From NCBI GenBank assembly GCA_050692195.1, contig JBOGVA010000011.1, positions 1-37,087 of the forward strand: DNA of 37,087 nt, read 5' to 3'. How positions within the stretch are numbered: position 1 is the stretch's first letter; every line of letters starts with the position of its first letter. Of the stretch, positions 7,817 through 15,739 are shown piece by piece. Source of the DNA: JBOGVA01 sp050692195. Its GTDB lineage: Bacteria; Actinomycetota; UBA4738. The notes under the pieces were generated by a model. That model saw only the letters and a program-made list of their open reading frames with translations. It searched no databases and was not told where the DNA came from. The translations under genes and the position numbers were made by a program.

Positions 7817-8188
7817 ATGGACGCGCCCATCGTCATCATCGACTTCACCTTCGATCAGGGGCTGCTGTTCGTCTCGCTGCGCAACATCGGGGATCTGCCC
7901 GCGTACCGGGTATCCGTCCAGTTCGGCGAGCCGATCTACGGGCTGGGCGGGATGAAGGAGATCTCGGCCCTGCCTCTGTTCCAGAACGTCGAGTTCCTGG
8001 CGCCCGGCAAGGAGATCCTGACGTTCCTGGACACGGCATCGTCGTACTTCGGCCGCGAGCAGCCCACGCGGATCGCCGCCGAGGTGTCGTGGTTCGATCA
8101 GCAAGAAGAGCTCCACAGAGCCGTGATCCGCCACGACCTGGGGATCTACCGGGAGATCGCGTTCGTGGAGGGCCGAACCCGGGGCTGA
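7817..8188 (+). CDS. Hypothetical beta-rich protein (123 aa)
   Basis: Unrecognised. The sequence alternates short hydrophobic strands (IVIIDFTFDQGLLFVSLRNI, YRVSVQFGEPIYGL, AAEVSWFDQQEELHRAVI), suggesting a small all-beta domain, perhaps Ig-like. The phrase SLRNIGDLPAYRVSV resembles CARDB-type strands (asymmetric beta sandwich with NxGxxPA). No signal peptide is visible and no strong ribosome site precedes ATG 7817. It ends 29 nt before the convergent end of the tail-tube gene; a functional link to that gene is possible but unproven. Confidence 0.65.
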   Translation: MDAPIVIIDFTFDQGLLFVSLRNIGDLPAYRVSVQFGEPIYGLGGMKEISALPLFQNVEFLAPGKEILTFLDTASSYFGREQPTRIAAEVSWFDQQEELHRAVIRHDLGIYREIAFVEGRTRG

Positions 8189-8217
8189 CGGACCTCGTCC
8201 GGCGAAGGGCAGGCCAG

Positions 8218-8652
8218 CTAGACGTCCAGCTCCAAGCCCTCGTGGCAGATCTCGATGGTCTCCATAGCCACTTCGCTCGACTTGGCGCTGAGGGCCGGCC
8301 CCTCGTATCGACAGATCCATCCGCTCCTGAAGGTCCAACGAAGCACGTCGTTGCGCTGATCGTCCTGAAGGACGATAGAGCCATTCCGCCGATCAAGCTC
8401 ACCGTTCAGGATGTTGCGGTGCCACCTGTACAGCTCCTTGTCCTCGGTTACTCCGCGCTTCAGCGTGATGTTGGAGTACTTGCGGAGCCCGGGGAGCTTG
8501 CGAACCGAGAGTGAAGAATCGGCCCCCTCCCGGTACTCGACGACGTCAATGGAGGACTCGAGCCCTGTGCATTCGGAAAACAACGCCGCGGCGATTCCGT
8601 CGATCTCCACCCGAAAGTTCATCGCCCGGTACGGATCCTGCCTCGCCGGCAC
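8218..8652 (-). CDS. Contractile tail tube protein (T4 gp19 / eCIS Afp1-like), orphan
   Basis: A 144-residue protein. The start is GTG 8652, placed by GGGAGGAG six bases upstream. It has the full signature of phage tail tube / extracellular contractile injection system inner-tube subunits: DPYRAMNFRVEIDG, FSECTGLESSIDVVEYREG, RKLPGLRKYSNITLKRGVTE, ELYRWHRNILNGELDRRNGS, and the C-terminal EVAMETIEICHEGLEL. In known systems hexamers of this protein stack into the tube through which the payload passes. No sheath, baseplate, spike or AAA ATPase of an injection system lies nearby. It may therefore be a remnant, an outlying member of a locus elsewhere, or a reused tube-like protein. It is transcribed divergently from the phosphatase gene. 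Confidence 0.88.
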   Translation of the reverse strand: MPARQDPYRAMNFRVEIDGIAAALFSECTGLESSIDVVEYREGADSSLSVRKLPGLRKYSNITLKRGVTEDKELYRWHRNILNGELDRRNGSIVLQDDQRNDVLRWTFRSGWICRYEGPALSAKSSEVAMETIEICHEGLELDV

Positions 8653-8781
8653 TGCTTTCTCCTCCCTGTGGCGGACCCGGCTAGCCTACCTCTGCCATAC
8701 CGGGGAGTGCAGTCTCGCGGAGAGTGGCATTCGTCCCCCCGCAGACGGGGCCCGACAGCGCAAGGGGGGTACGCTGTTCGA

Positions 8782-10032
8782 ATGAGCGCGAGGCCGCTTC
8801 CGAATACCCAGACGGGCCTCGCTGCCGTGGAGCAGTTGCGTCGCCTTCAGCGGGTAACGGACGCCGCCTTGGGTCACCTCTCCCCGGACGAGCTGCTGGA
8901 CGAGCTGCTGGAACGCGTGCGCGAGGCGCTGTCGGCTGACACTGCCTCGGTCCTGCTGCTCGAGCCTCCCGGGAACATGCTCGTGGCGCGGGCTGCCAAG
9001 GGCCTCGAGGAAGAGGTGGATCAGCACGTCCGGATCCCATTCGGGCGGGGATTCGCCGGCCGGATCGCCGCCGAGCGGCGGCCCGTCAAGATCGTCGAGG
9101 TCGACCACAGCAACGTGATGAATCCCATCCTCCGGGAGAAAGGCATCCGATCTCTGCTCGGCGTGCCTTTGCTTGTGCAGGGGGAAGTCTTGGGGGTCCT
9201 CCACGTCGGGACGCTGAAGCGCCGCGATTTCGGAGACGACGACGTCGAGCTCCTTCAGCTCGTCGGGGACAGGGTGGCCCTTGCCCTGAAAGTGCGCCTC
9301 CAGGAACGGGAACGACTCGTCGCCGACACGTTACAGCGGAGCCTTCTTCCCGAGGCGTTGCCGAACGTCCCAGGGCTCACTCTCGCCTCCCGCTATCTGC
9401 CGGCGGCCTCCGGCATGGTCGGCGGTGACTGGTACGACGCTTTCCTCCTCCCCGGAGGACGGTTGGCGGTCGCCATCGGGGACGTGGCAGGGCGCGGGTT
9501 GCGGGCCGCATCGGTCATGGGGAGGGTCCGAAACGCCCTCCGAGCATATGCCTTTGAAGGACATCCTCCCGCTCAGGTAGCACACCGGCTTGATGGTCTG
9601 GTCAGATACTTCGATCCTGAGAGCCTCGTCACCCTGCTCTTCGGGGTCACCGACCCCGGGCTGGCAACCCTCCGTTTCGTTCTGGCCGGCCACATGCCTC
9701 CCCTCCTCCTCACCGGTGAGGGAGCCGAGTTCGTCGAGTCGGCCGGGGGGAGCGATCCTCCGGTCGGCGCCTTCGACACGTCGAGCTTTCGCGAGCGGAT
9801 CGTCTCGCTCGATCCAGGGGCGTCGCTCATGCTGTACACGGACGGGCTCGTGGAACGACGGGAAGAGTCCCTGGCGGCCGGCCTCGAACGGTTGAGGACC
9901 GCGGCGAAGGGATCAGGTGGTCGGTCCGCCTCGGAAACCCTGGGCCGCATCCTGAAGGAAGTCCTCGTCGCCGGCCGGCCGGCCGACGACGTAGCCGTCC
10001 TGATCATGCGGCGAGGCCGCGACTCCGCCTAG
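8782..10032 (+). CDS. GAF domain PP2C/SpoIIE-type serine phosphatase
   Basis: A 416-residue cytosolic protein. ATG 8782 is chosen because it follows AAGGGGGGT and leads directly into a coiled helix and GAF domain; upstream in-frame codons look non-coding. The GAF domain spans about 35-180 (ADTASVLLLEP, GFAGRIAAERRPVKI, LLGVPLLVQGEVLGVLHVG). The PP2C SpoIIE domain spans about 195-410, with MVGGDWYDAF (metal Asp near 216), AIGDVAGRGLRAASVMG, LMLYTDGLVERRE and ADDVAVLIMRR, all conserved. Such proteins dephosphorylate anti-anti-sigma factors in partner-switching stress pathways. No anti-sigma kinase or STAS gene is adjacent, so the partner is elsewhere. Confidence 0.94.
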   Translation: MSARPLPNTQTGLAAVEQLRRLQRVTDAALGHLSPDELLDELLERVREALSADTASVLLLEPPGNMLVARAAKGLEEEVDQHVRIPFGRGFAGRIAAERRPVKIVEVDHSNVMNPILREKGIRSLLGVPLLVQGEVLGVLHVGTLKRRDFGDDDVELLQLVGDRVALALKVRLQERERLVADTLQRSLLPEALPNVPGLTLASRYLPAASGMVGGDWYDAFLLPGGRLAVAIGDVAGRGLRAASVMGRVRNALRAYAFEGHPPAQVAHRLDGLVRYFDPESLVTLLFGVTDPGLATLRFVLAGHMPPLLLTGEGAEFVESAGGSDPPVGAFDTSSFRERIVSLDPGASLMLYTDGLVERREESLAAGLERLRTAAKGSGGRSASETLGRILKEVLVAGRPADDVAVLIMRRGRDSA

Positions 10033-10181
10033 CGTAGGACCGGTCCCCGGATCAGCACCGGGAGCAGTTCGGAGGCGAGCCCCTCGGTCCTGGACTCGTT
10101 CTGCGCGGGGGGCTATTTGAATCCCCTGCTCCCATTCGGCCGTATTCCAGCCGTTGAACCGTTCCCGACAAGGAGGCAAGC

Positions 10182-10670
10182 ATGAGAAGGACCGTGGCGT
10201 CGTTTGCCCTCGTACTCGTCCTTTTGGCCGCCTGCGGCGGTGATGGGACCCCGACCACGGAAGCCACTTCTCCCCCAAGCACTCCTTCCCCGACCACCGA
10301 GGCGCCCCCGGAGGCGACCGGTGCCCTGGTCGAGGCGGCGGACTCCGACCTGGGGACGATCGTCACCGACAGCGAGGGGATGACGCTCTACTTCTTCCTG
10401 AACGACACCAGCTCTGAGAGCACCTGCTACGAACAGTGCGCAGAGAACTGGCCTGCCTTTGCAACGGAAGGCGATCCCCAGGCCGGCGAGGGTGTCGACG
10501 CGTCTCTGTTGGGGACGACGACCCGCACCGATGAGACGGTCCAGGTCACCTACAACGGCAAGCCCCTGTACTTCTTCGCCGGCGACCAGAACCCTGGTGA
10601 CACGAACGGCCAGGGGATCGGGGACGTGTGGTACGCCGCCTCATCGGATGGGGAGCCGACCACGCCGTAG
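10182..10670 (+). CDS. Secreted-repeat lipoprotein (COG4315 type)
   Basis: A 162-residue lipoprotein with AAGGAGG just upstream of ATG 10182. The signal peptide MRRTVASFALVLVLLAAC ends in a lipobox (LAAC) whose Cys would be lipidated. A Thr/Pro/Ser-rich linker follows to about residue 48. Two repeats come next: SDLGTIVTDSEGMTLYFFLND and its partner ending in YNGKPLYFFAGDQNPGDTNG. These are the YxFxxD-type repeats of COG4315 lipoproteins of unknown function, with a conserved Cys pair CYEQCAENWPAF between them. It is located on the outer face of the membrane. A terminator-like hairpin lies immediately downstream. Confidence 0.9.
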   Translation: MRRTVASFALVLVLLAACGGDGTPTTEATSPPSTPSPTTEAPPEATGALVEAADSDLGTIVTDSEGMTLYFFLNDTSSESTCYEQCAENWPAFATEGDPQAGEGVDASLLGTTTRTDETVQVTYNGKPLYFFAGDQNPGDTNGQGIGDVWYAASSDGEPTTP

Positions 10671-10671
10671 C

Positions 10672-10708
10672 ACAGGCCGTAGTCCCACTGGAAGGCCTGT
10701 TTCCTTCC
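10672..10708 (+). terminator. Probable rho-independent terminator after the lipoprotein gene
   Basis: The arms ACAGGCC (10672-10678) and GGCCTGT (10694-10700) are perfect inverted repeats around a 15-nt loop that can itself pair (AGT/ACT). They are followed by the pyrimidine-rich TTCCTTCC. The hairpin starts two bases after the lipoprotein stop. The T tract is impure, as usual in high-GC genomes. Confidence 0.5.
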
Positions 10709-10758
10709 TGACCGAACCCCCATTAGACTCGGCGCGCCCACGTCCCAAGGAGGAAGAG

Positions 10759-11232
10759 ATGAGAAAGCGACGCCGCACCTTCTTCACTCTCGTCGGCTTG
10801 GCGGTTGCACTCACAGTTGTGCTGGTCCCGCTCGCCGGCGCCTCGGATGCCGAGCATCGCCTGATGATCTCCGAGCGGATGCAGCTCACCGACCCGGGCA
10901 CTCAGGAGGGAACATGGGTGAGCGCGGGAGCCGTCAACGACGCCGGAGAGGGGACCGCGACGTTCACGGTCGTACCCCACGGCGATAGCAAGGGGCTCCT
11001 GACGGGAACGCATGTCCTCATCGGCTCCGAGGGAACGATCACGATCGAGACCAGGGCATGGGTGCGTCCGTTCCCGCCCCCCACGCCTCCACGCGCAATG
11101 GCGGAGGGGACTTGGAGGATCGTGAGCGGTACAGGCGCGTATGCCGGTCTCCAGGGTCAGGGCAAGGTCTTCGCCACAGCCGACTTCACGACTGGAGAGA
11201 TCACGATCGTCCGCGACGGCACCGCCCGCTAG
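10759..11232 (+). CDS. Secreted protein, allene-oxide-cyclase/dirigent-like barrel (tentative)
   Basis: A 157-residue protein. ATG 10759 follows AAGGAGG; longer in-frame openings upstream are the shadow of the lipoprotein gene. The N-terminus MRKRRRTFFTLVGLAVALTV with PLAGASDA is a Sec signal peptide. The mature part is beta-rich and ends in WRIVSGTGAYAGLQGQGKV. A GTGxYAGxxGxG turn is characteristic of dirigent / allene oxide cyclase-like barrels and of many secreted actinobacterial proteins of unknown role. The fold call is by eye from this motif only. No catalytic residues can be assigned. Confidence 0.75.
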   Translation: MRKRRRTFFTLVGLAVALTVVLVPLAGASDAEHRLMISERMQLTDPGTQEGTWVSAGAVNDAGEGTATFTVVPHGDSKGLLTGTHVLIGSEGTITIETRAWVRPFPPPTPPRAMAEGTWRIVSGTGAYAGLQGQGKVFATADFTTGEITIVRDGTAR

Positions 11233-11361
11233 CGAACAACCTCCCGAATAGTTCCAGTCATCCCCCGCTGGACGTCCGGGCGCCGGCGGTGTCTCCTTGC
11301 GTATGGTCGCTGGAAGGCGTGGAATTCCTCTGGAGGCAACCGGCCTGAGAGGGGAGGCAAC

Positions 11362-12000
11362 ATGGAAATGCAACAGACGACGTACCCGGTGCAATTCTCG
11401 GTCGATTATCCGGATCGGCCGCTCAACAGGCTGACCACGGCCTTTCGGATCGTCGTGGTCATCCCCATCCTCATCGTGCTCGGAAGTGTGTCCGGAACCA
11501 CGTGGGCGCAGTCCTACTCGAGCACATTCACATTCGCGTGGACCGGCGCGGGAGGCCTGCTGGTCTTCGGCCCGCTCCTGATGATCCTGTTCCGGAGGAA
11601 GTACCCGCGGTGGTGGTTCGACTGGAACCTGGAGCTGCAGCGCTTCACCAATCGGGTCGGCGCCTACCTCGCGCTCATGGACGATCGCTACCCCGCCACC
11701 GATCGACAGCAGGCCGTGCACCTCGACTACGTCTATCCGGATGCAGCCCGCGACCTGAACAGGTGGCTTCCACTGGTGAAGTGGCTCCTGGCCATCCCCC
11801 ACTACATCGTGCTGCTCTTCTTGTGGATCGCGGTGATCGTGGTCGTGATCATCGCCTGGTTCGCCATCTTGTTCACCGGGCGCTACCCGAGGGGTCTCTT
11901 CCGTTTCGTGGAAGGGGTCATCCGTTGGGAGAACCGGGTGATCGCGTACGCCTTCGTGCTGGTCACCGACAGGTACCCGCCTTTCCGCCTCCGTCCATGA
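11362..12000 (+). CDS. DUF4389 membrane protein
   Basis: A 212-residue integral membrane protein with GGGGAGG before ATG 11362. The DUF4389 family pattern is clear: YPVQFSVDYPDRPLNRL, FRIVVVIPI, FTGRYPRGLFRFVEGVIRW, and the closing TDRYPPF. Predicted membrane segments are at about 27-47, 58-75 and 147-172; the last hairpin (LLFLWIAVIVVVIIAWFAIL) is very hydrophobic. The function is unknown. It is followed 13 nt later by the methyltransferase gene, so the two are probably co-transcribed. Confidence 0.9.
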   Translation: MEMQQTTYPVQFSVDYPDRPLNRLTTAFRIVVVIPILIVLGSVSGTTWAQSYSSTFTFAWTGAGGLLVFGPLLMILFRRKYPRWWFDWNLELQRFTNRVGAYLALMDDRYPATDRQQAVHLDYVYPDAARDLNRWLPLVKWLLAIPHYIVLLFLWIAVIVVVIIAWFAILFTGRYPRGLFRFVEGVIRWENRVIAYAFVLVTDRYPPFRLRP

Positions 12001-12013
12001 GGCAGGTCGAGCC

Positions 12014-12874
12014 ATGAATGGCCCCTCGTTCGATCCCGTCGCCTACAAGGCCGGCCAGCGCCGAGACTGGACTGGGGCGTCCGTGGGCTGGAGGAAGTGG
12101 TGGAAGACCCTGGAGACCGCGTTCCGGCCGGTCGCGGATCGGCTCGTCCAGCTCGCCGGGGTCCGGGCGGGGCACCGCGTCCTTGACATCGCCACCGGCA
12201 TCGGGGAGCCGGCGGTGACTGCCTCGCGAGTCGTCGGCCCCGCCGGCAGGGTCGTGGCGACGGACATGTCCCCCGGAATGCTCGAGATCGCCCGGGAACG
12301 GGCGGCGGACCTGGGCCTGGGGAACGTCGAATTCCGCGAGATGGACGCCGAGGCGCTGGACCTGCCGGAGAACAGCTTCGATGCAGCCCTTTGCCGATTC
12401 GGACTCATGTTCCTTCCGGACGTGGATCGGGCCCTGGGGGGCATCCGGCGGCTCCTCGTGCCTGGGGGTGGGTTCGCCACGTCCGTGTGGGGGGAGCCGG
12501 ACCGGGTCCCCTACCTCAGTGTCACCATGGGCACGATCACTCGTGAGCTGGATCTGCCTCCGCCGCCTCCAGGAGCGCCCGGCCTCTTCAGCCTGGCCGA
12601 CGGGGACGCACTGGCGAGCAGGTTCGAAGCGGCTGGGTTCGCCGAGGTGGAGACCGAGAGGCTCCGGGTCGCCATCGAGTATCCCTCGCTCGACGAGTAC
12701 ATCCAGTTCGTCCAGGAGGTCTCGGTCCCGATCAAGAACCTCCTCGCGGACGTGACCCCTGAGAGGAAGGCAGAGGTCTGGCGGGCAGTGGCCGCGGCAC
12801 ACGAGGGCTCCGTGGACGCCGACGGGAAACTGCGTCTCTGGGGCGAGAGCATCCTCGTCGCCGGACGCAGATGA
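12014..12874 (+). CDS. Class I SAM-dependent methyltransferase (UbiE/COQ5-like)
   Basis: A 286-residue soluble enzyme. The SAM-binding Rossmann fold is intact: motif I VLDIATGIGEPAV (about 57-69), acidic residue in VVATDMSPGML (motif II), MDAEALDLPENSFDAALCRF (motifs III-IV) and LLVPGGGFATSVW (motif V). The C-terminal half is helical (SLDEYIQFVQEVSVPIKNLL) and probably forms the acceptor pocket. The substrate cannot be read from sequence; quinones, lipids or small acceptors are typical of this branch. It is coupled to the upstream DUF4389 gene. Confidence 0.9.
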   Translation: MNGPSFDPVAYKAGQRRDWTGASVGWRKWWKTLETAFRPVADRLVQLAGVRAGHRVLDIATGIGEPAVTASRVVGPAGRVVATDMSPGMLEIARERAADLGLGNVEFREMDAEALDLPENSFDAALCRFGLMFLPDVDRALGGIRRLLVPGGGFATSVWGEPDRVPYLSVTMGTITRELDLPPPPPGAPGLFSLADGDALASRFEAAGFAEVETERLRVAIEYPSLDEYIQFVQEVSVPIKNLLADVTPERKAEVWRAVAAAHEGSVDADGKLRLWGESILVAGRR

Positions 12875-12886
12875 CGTCCGTCCCGG

Positions 12887-13453
12887 TTAGGCCACGAGGT
12901 CGAACCAGCCCCGGGCGAAGAGCGGGAGATCCGAACGGATCAGCGCTTCGAAGCGTTCGCCGTCCAGCACAACTTCGACCAGCTCCGCCTCACTGTTTCC
13001 GGTCGGGGTGGCCACCGGCCGGGACCCCACCCGCTCGAGGCCCACGGTGATCAGCTCGGGCTCGACTGCTGTCCCGATCCGTACCGCGGCCACCTCGCTC
13101 CTGCCCGACGCACCGAGGAGCCGGTCCACGACGAGCAGCGAGCAAGGCGAGGACGACCAAACTGCAGAGGCGCCGGCCACCGTCTCGGTTCGCTCGTCGC
13201 CAGGCTGACCGATCACGACCTCGATCCCCCCCATCGCCGGGGTGGCCATGACCCCCGTACCGTTCCGGCGCAGGAGGCGGTAACGGAGCAGCCCCCAGTC
13301 CGCATCGACCACGTGGTCCACGGTGAACAGCTCCTCTTCCGAGTCGGAGGAACGAACCCGGCCGAAATACCGCCAGCCGAGCGGTCCGGGAGCAGCTACG
13401 AATGACTCCAGGAGCTCCCGCCCTTCGTGCCACACTCGGTAGACCCCCTGCAC
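12887..13453 (-). CDS. Hypothetical protein (188 aa), downstream partner of the HEPN-like gene
   Basis: Unrecognised. The protein appears beta-rich (GVYRVWHEGRELLES, LGWRYFGRVRSSD, RYRLLRRNGTGVMATP, IEVVIGQ) and ends with a hydrophobic GWFDLVA. The pattern of alternating strands and the closing EALIRSDLPLF resembles lipocalin-like or glycolipid-binding barrels, which is only a guess. The start is uncertain: GTG 13453 lies ten nt after the stop of the upstream gene with GAGG before it, while GTG 13489 would overlap that gene by 26 nt. No signal peptide is seen. Confidence 0.6.
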   Translation of the reverse strand: MQGVYRVWHEGRELLESFVAAPGPLGWRYFGRVRSSDSEEELFTVDHVVDADWGLLRYRLLRRNGTGVMATPAMGGIEVVIGQPGDERTETVAGASAVWSSSPCSLLVVDRLLGASGRSEVAAVRIGTAVEPELITVGLERVGSRPVATPTGNSEAELVEVVLDGERFEALIRSDLPLFARGWFDLVA

Positions 13454-13463
13454 GGCGACGGCC

Positions 13464-13940
13464 TCACGACTCCGCCGCGCCCTGGTGACCGGTTCGTTCC
13501 AACGCCCAGGCGGGGACTTCGCGGCCCGCCGCTTCATGGAACTCCCTGATCACCCTCCTGGCCGTCTCCACGGCCCACCGAGCTGCCTCCGGGTTGGCAA
13601 CGTCGGTGGGAACCTCGGGCGGCGGGGTGCTGGCTCGGCGGTCCAGCCGCTCGGGCGCTCCACGGTATCCGACCACTGCGTCCCGAGCGGCTTGCAGGCG
13701 CTCCAGCTCGGGGGCCGCCTCGAGCTGGCGCCCCAAAACCCTTTCGCATACGTCGTGCCACTTCGGAAGGAACCTGGCCCGGTAGTTGAAGCTCTGAATC
13801 TCCACGCCCCCCAGGCGGTTGACCGTGGCCTCCAGGGCGGCATGCGCCGCCAGGACCGCCTGCGCCGCGATCTCCGGCTTGCCCTCGGCTCCGCGGCTCA
13901 GCTCATCGGCCAGTTTCAACAGCTCAACGGGCTCCACCAT
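13464..13940 (-). CDS. All-helical HEPN-like protein (tentative)
   Basis: A 158-residue protein; ATG 13940 is preceded by AGGGGAAGAG. It consists of amphipathic helices: VELLKLADELSRG, IAAQAVLAAHAALEATVNRL, FLPKWHDVCERVLG, LERLQAARDAVVGYRG, and ARWAVETARRVIREFHEAAG. The order, with a helix ending in an R-N/D-x-x-V-x-Y type segment, resembles HEPN-family proteins. In ribonuclease HEPNs the motif Rx4-6H follows this arginine; here RDAVVGYRG has no His, so nuclease activity is doubtful. The family assignment is from pattern only. It is followed by the gene at 12887-13453. Confidence 0.6.
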   Translation of the reverse strand: MVEPVELLKLADELSRGAEGKPEIAAQAVLAAHAALEATVNRLGGVEIQSFNYRARFLPKWHDVCERVLGRQLEAAPELERLQAARDAVVGYRGAPERLDRRASTPPPEVPTDVANPEAARWAVETARRVIREFHEAAGREVPAWALERTGHQGAAES

Positions 13941-14119
13941 CTCTTCCCCTAGAGCCGGATTATCCGCTCCCGAGGGTTGGCTCGTTCCTCCCCTCGGTCC
14001 TGGAAGAGCTCACTACCCTTTGACGCCGCATGCTTCCGGTGCACAATCGACCAGCGTTGGTGAGCCTCCAGCCAAGCGGCTCCTGAGACCGGTCGTTCCG
14101 TCGACGAGAGGGGTGGGAG

Positions 14120-14713
14120 ATGGCGTTCAGTGCAGACTCTGAGGTCGAGGTCAGGGCAACCGGTGATGTGGACTGGGAACTCCTGCACGAGATCAAGTAC
14201 CAAGGGAAGTGGCAACACTTCTCTGTTCCCATTGGCGTGGGTACGGATTTCGCGTCGGTGCCAACCGTGTTCGTCTGGTTCCTCCCGAAATACGGGCGAT
14301 ACACCAAAGCAGCTATTCTCCACGACTACCTGTGGAGGCACCAGGTCCCGGCAGAGGGACTGACTCTCCCGGAAGCGGACGCTCTCTTCAGGCGAGCGAT
14401 GCGAGAGCTGGACGTCTCGTTCCTGCGCCGGTGGATCATGTGGTCCGCGGTCAGACTGGGGGCGCTCACCAAGTCGGGTGGCCGGAGGAGGTGGCTTCGG
14501 GACAGCTGGATGGTCTTTCCCGTTGCCCTGGTGGCGCTTCCGGTCATCGGGCCCCCGGCTGTTCTCATCCTGGCATCCCTGTTCCTGTTCCACATCCTCG
14601 AGCTCTTGTTCTATGTGCCGCTCAAGCTGGTCGCCTCGGTGAAAGCGCGCAGGCCACAGGCGCCTCCTCCGAAGGAGGTGAACGTACCGCAGCTCACCCT
14701 GAAGCTGGGGTGA
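14120..14713 (+). CDS. DUF1353 protein with membrane-anchoring C-terminus
   Basis: A 197-residue protein with GGGGTGGGAG before ATG 14120. The DUF1353 core covers about 5-105: HFSVPIGVGTDFASVPTVF, then YGRYTKAAILHDYLW and ADALFRRAMRELDV, all diagnostic. DUF1353 is frequent in phages and bacteria and its function is unknown. A hydrophobic stretch WMVFPVALVALPVIGPPAVL plus LILASLFLFHILELLFYVPL (about 130-170) forms one or two membrane helices that plain DUF1353 proteins lack. The tail is basic and Pro-rich. It converges on the next gene with a 15-nt gap. Confidence 0.88.
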   Translation: MAFSADSEVEVRATGDVDWELLHEIKYQGKWQHFSVPIGVGTDFASVPTVFVWFLPKYGRYTKAAILHDYLWRHQVPAEGLTLPEADALFRRAMRELDVSFLRRWIMWSAVRLGALTKSGGRRRWLRDSWMVFPVALVALPVIGPPAVLILASLFLFHILELLFYVPLKLVASVKARRPQAPPPKEVNVPQLTLKLG

Positions 14714-14728
14714 TGGGGCGGGGACGGA

Positions 14729-15700
14729 CTACGTTCCCTTCGGCCCCCCGGTCGTCTCCTCCTCGCCGGGCTTTCTCCCGGACGAGCGGACCGAGACGAA
14801 CTTCTTCAACGTGTCGAACCAGAACGGCGCGCCCATCGTGAGGGCTGCCGCCGTGAAGAGCAGCCCCATGACCTTGAGGATCCATCCCGAGACGTCGTCG
14901 GGCCTGGCCCGGGGGTCGTCCGCCTGGGCCTCGCCCGGGTCCCACACCCAGCCGATGGGCAGCCCGAGGCTCAGCAGCTCCTCGACGTTCTCGCTCGGGG
15001 TACCGGTCTCCACTCCCGTTTCTCCGGCCTCGACCCTGACCCGGGCCTCGGCAGCGACCGCCGCTCGCAGGGTGCTGTTGCTCCAAAGCGTTGAAGCGAT
15101 GGTCAGGCTGTCGGCGTTGGTCAAGGCAACAACGACCAACCCGATCACGAACAGCAGGATCTGGGTTCGCCGCTTGTACCATCCGGAGACACGATCCATG
15201 GCCTCGTTGAACCACGTCTCCACCGCCTTCAGGACCTTCTTGGCATCTCCTTCCACGTCGCGGGCGAGCGTGGCCACAGCTTCCCTGACATCCTTAGGCA
15301 GCCCGGCCAGTGCGGTCTTCACCTCCGCCGGCCACGTCTCGTCGATCCGGTCATCCTTCTCGTCGGAGGCCCGCTTACCCTTCGCAGCTGTATCCATGAA
15401 CGCCAGGGCGAAGACCCGCGAGGGGATGTACGAGGGTGGCTTTTGCCGGGAACCTGTGGGGTCGACGCTCTTCCTCTTCGCCCGGGTCCTCGCTCGAGTC
15501 ATCCCGCGGAGCAAGGGGTGGTTGAGGAGGTCTCCGGCGAGGGACTTTCCCACGAGGTTTTCCAACCCCTCCAGCAGAAACCGGGCCCGCCTGGAGGTGA
15601 ACCCGGAGAGGCCTTCGTTGATCGCCGCGCACACCAGGCTCAGAACGAGGTACGTGAGGATCAGCCCGATGGCGACATCCAGGATGGTCGACCCGAACAT
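14729..15700 (-). CDS. Membrane protein of unknown function (323 aa)
   Basis: An N-terminal membrane helix with a conserved-looking LTYLVLSLVCAAINEGLSG (about 15-33) is followed by a soluble region carrying NHPLLRGM and PPSYIPSRVFALAFMD. These are hallmarks of a widespread uncharacterised membrane protein family in which HPL and PSYI-S-xFA are the most constant parts. A charged middle region contains KASDEKDDR and a coiled helix (DVREAVATLARDVEGDAKKV). A second membrane helix lies at about 177-196 (ILLFVIGLVVVALTN) and a third at about 275-295. It follows the zinc-ribbon gene by 39 nt on the same strand. The function is not known. Confidence 0.8.
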   Translation of the reverse strand: MFGSTILDVAIGLILTYLVLSLVCAAINEGLSGFTSRRARFLLEGLENLVGKSLAGDLLNHPLLRGMTRARTRAKRKSVDPTGSRQKPPSYIPSRVFALAFMDTAAKGKRASDEKDDRIDETWPAEVKTALAGLPKDVREAVATLARDVEGDAKKVLKAVETWFNEAMDRVSGWYKRRTQILLFVIGLVVVALTNADSLTIASTLWSNSTLRAAVAAEARVRVEAGETGVETGTPSENVEELLSLGLPIGWVWDPGEAQADDPRARPDDVSGWILKVMGLLFTAAALTMGAPFWFDTLKKFVSVRSSGRKPGEEETTGGPKGT

Positions 15701-15739
15701 GGCTCCCTCCTTATCAACCCGCCGAGTGGTGGCGGCCGC

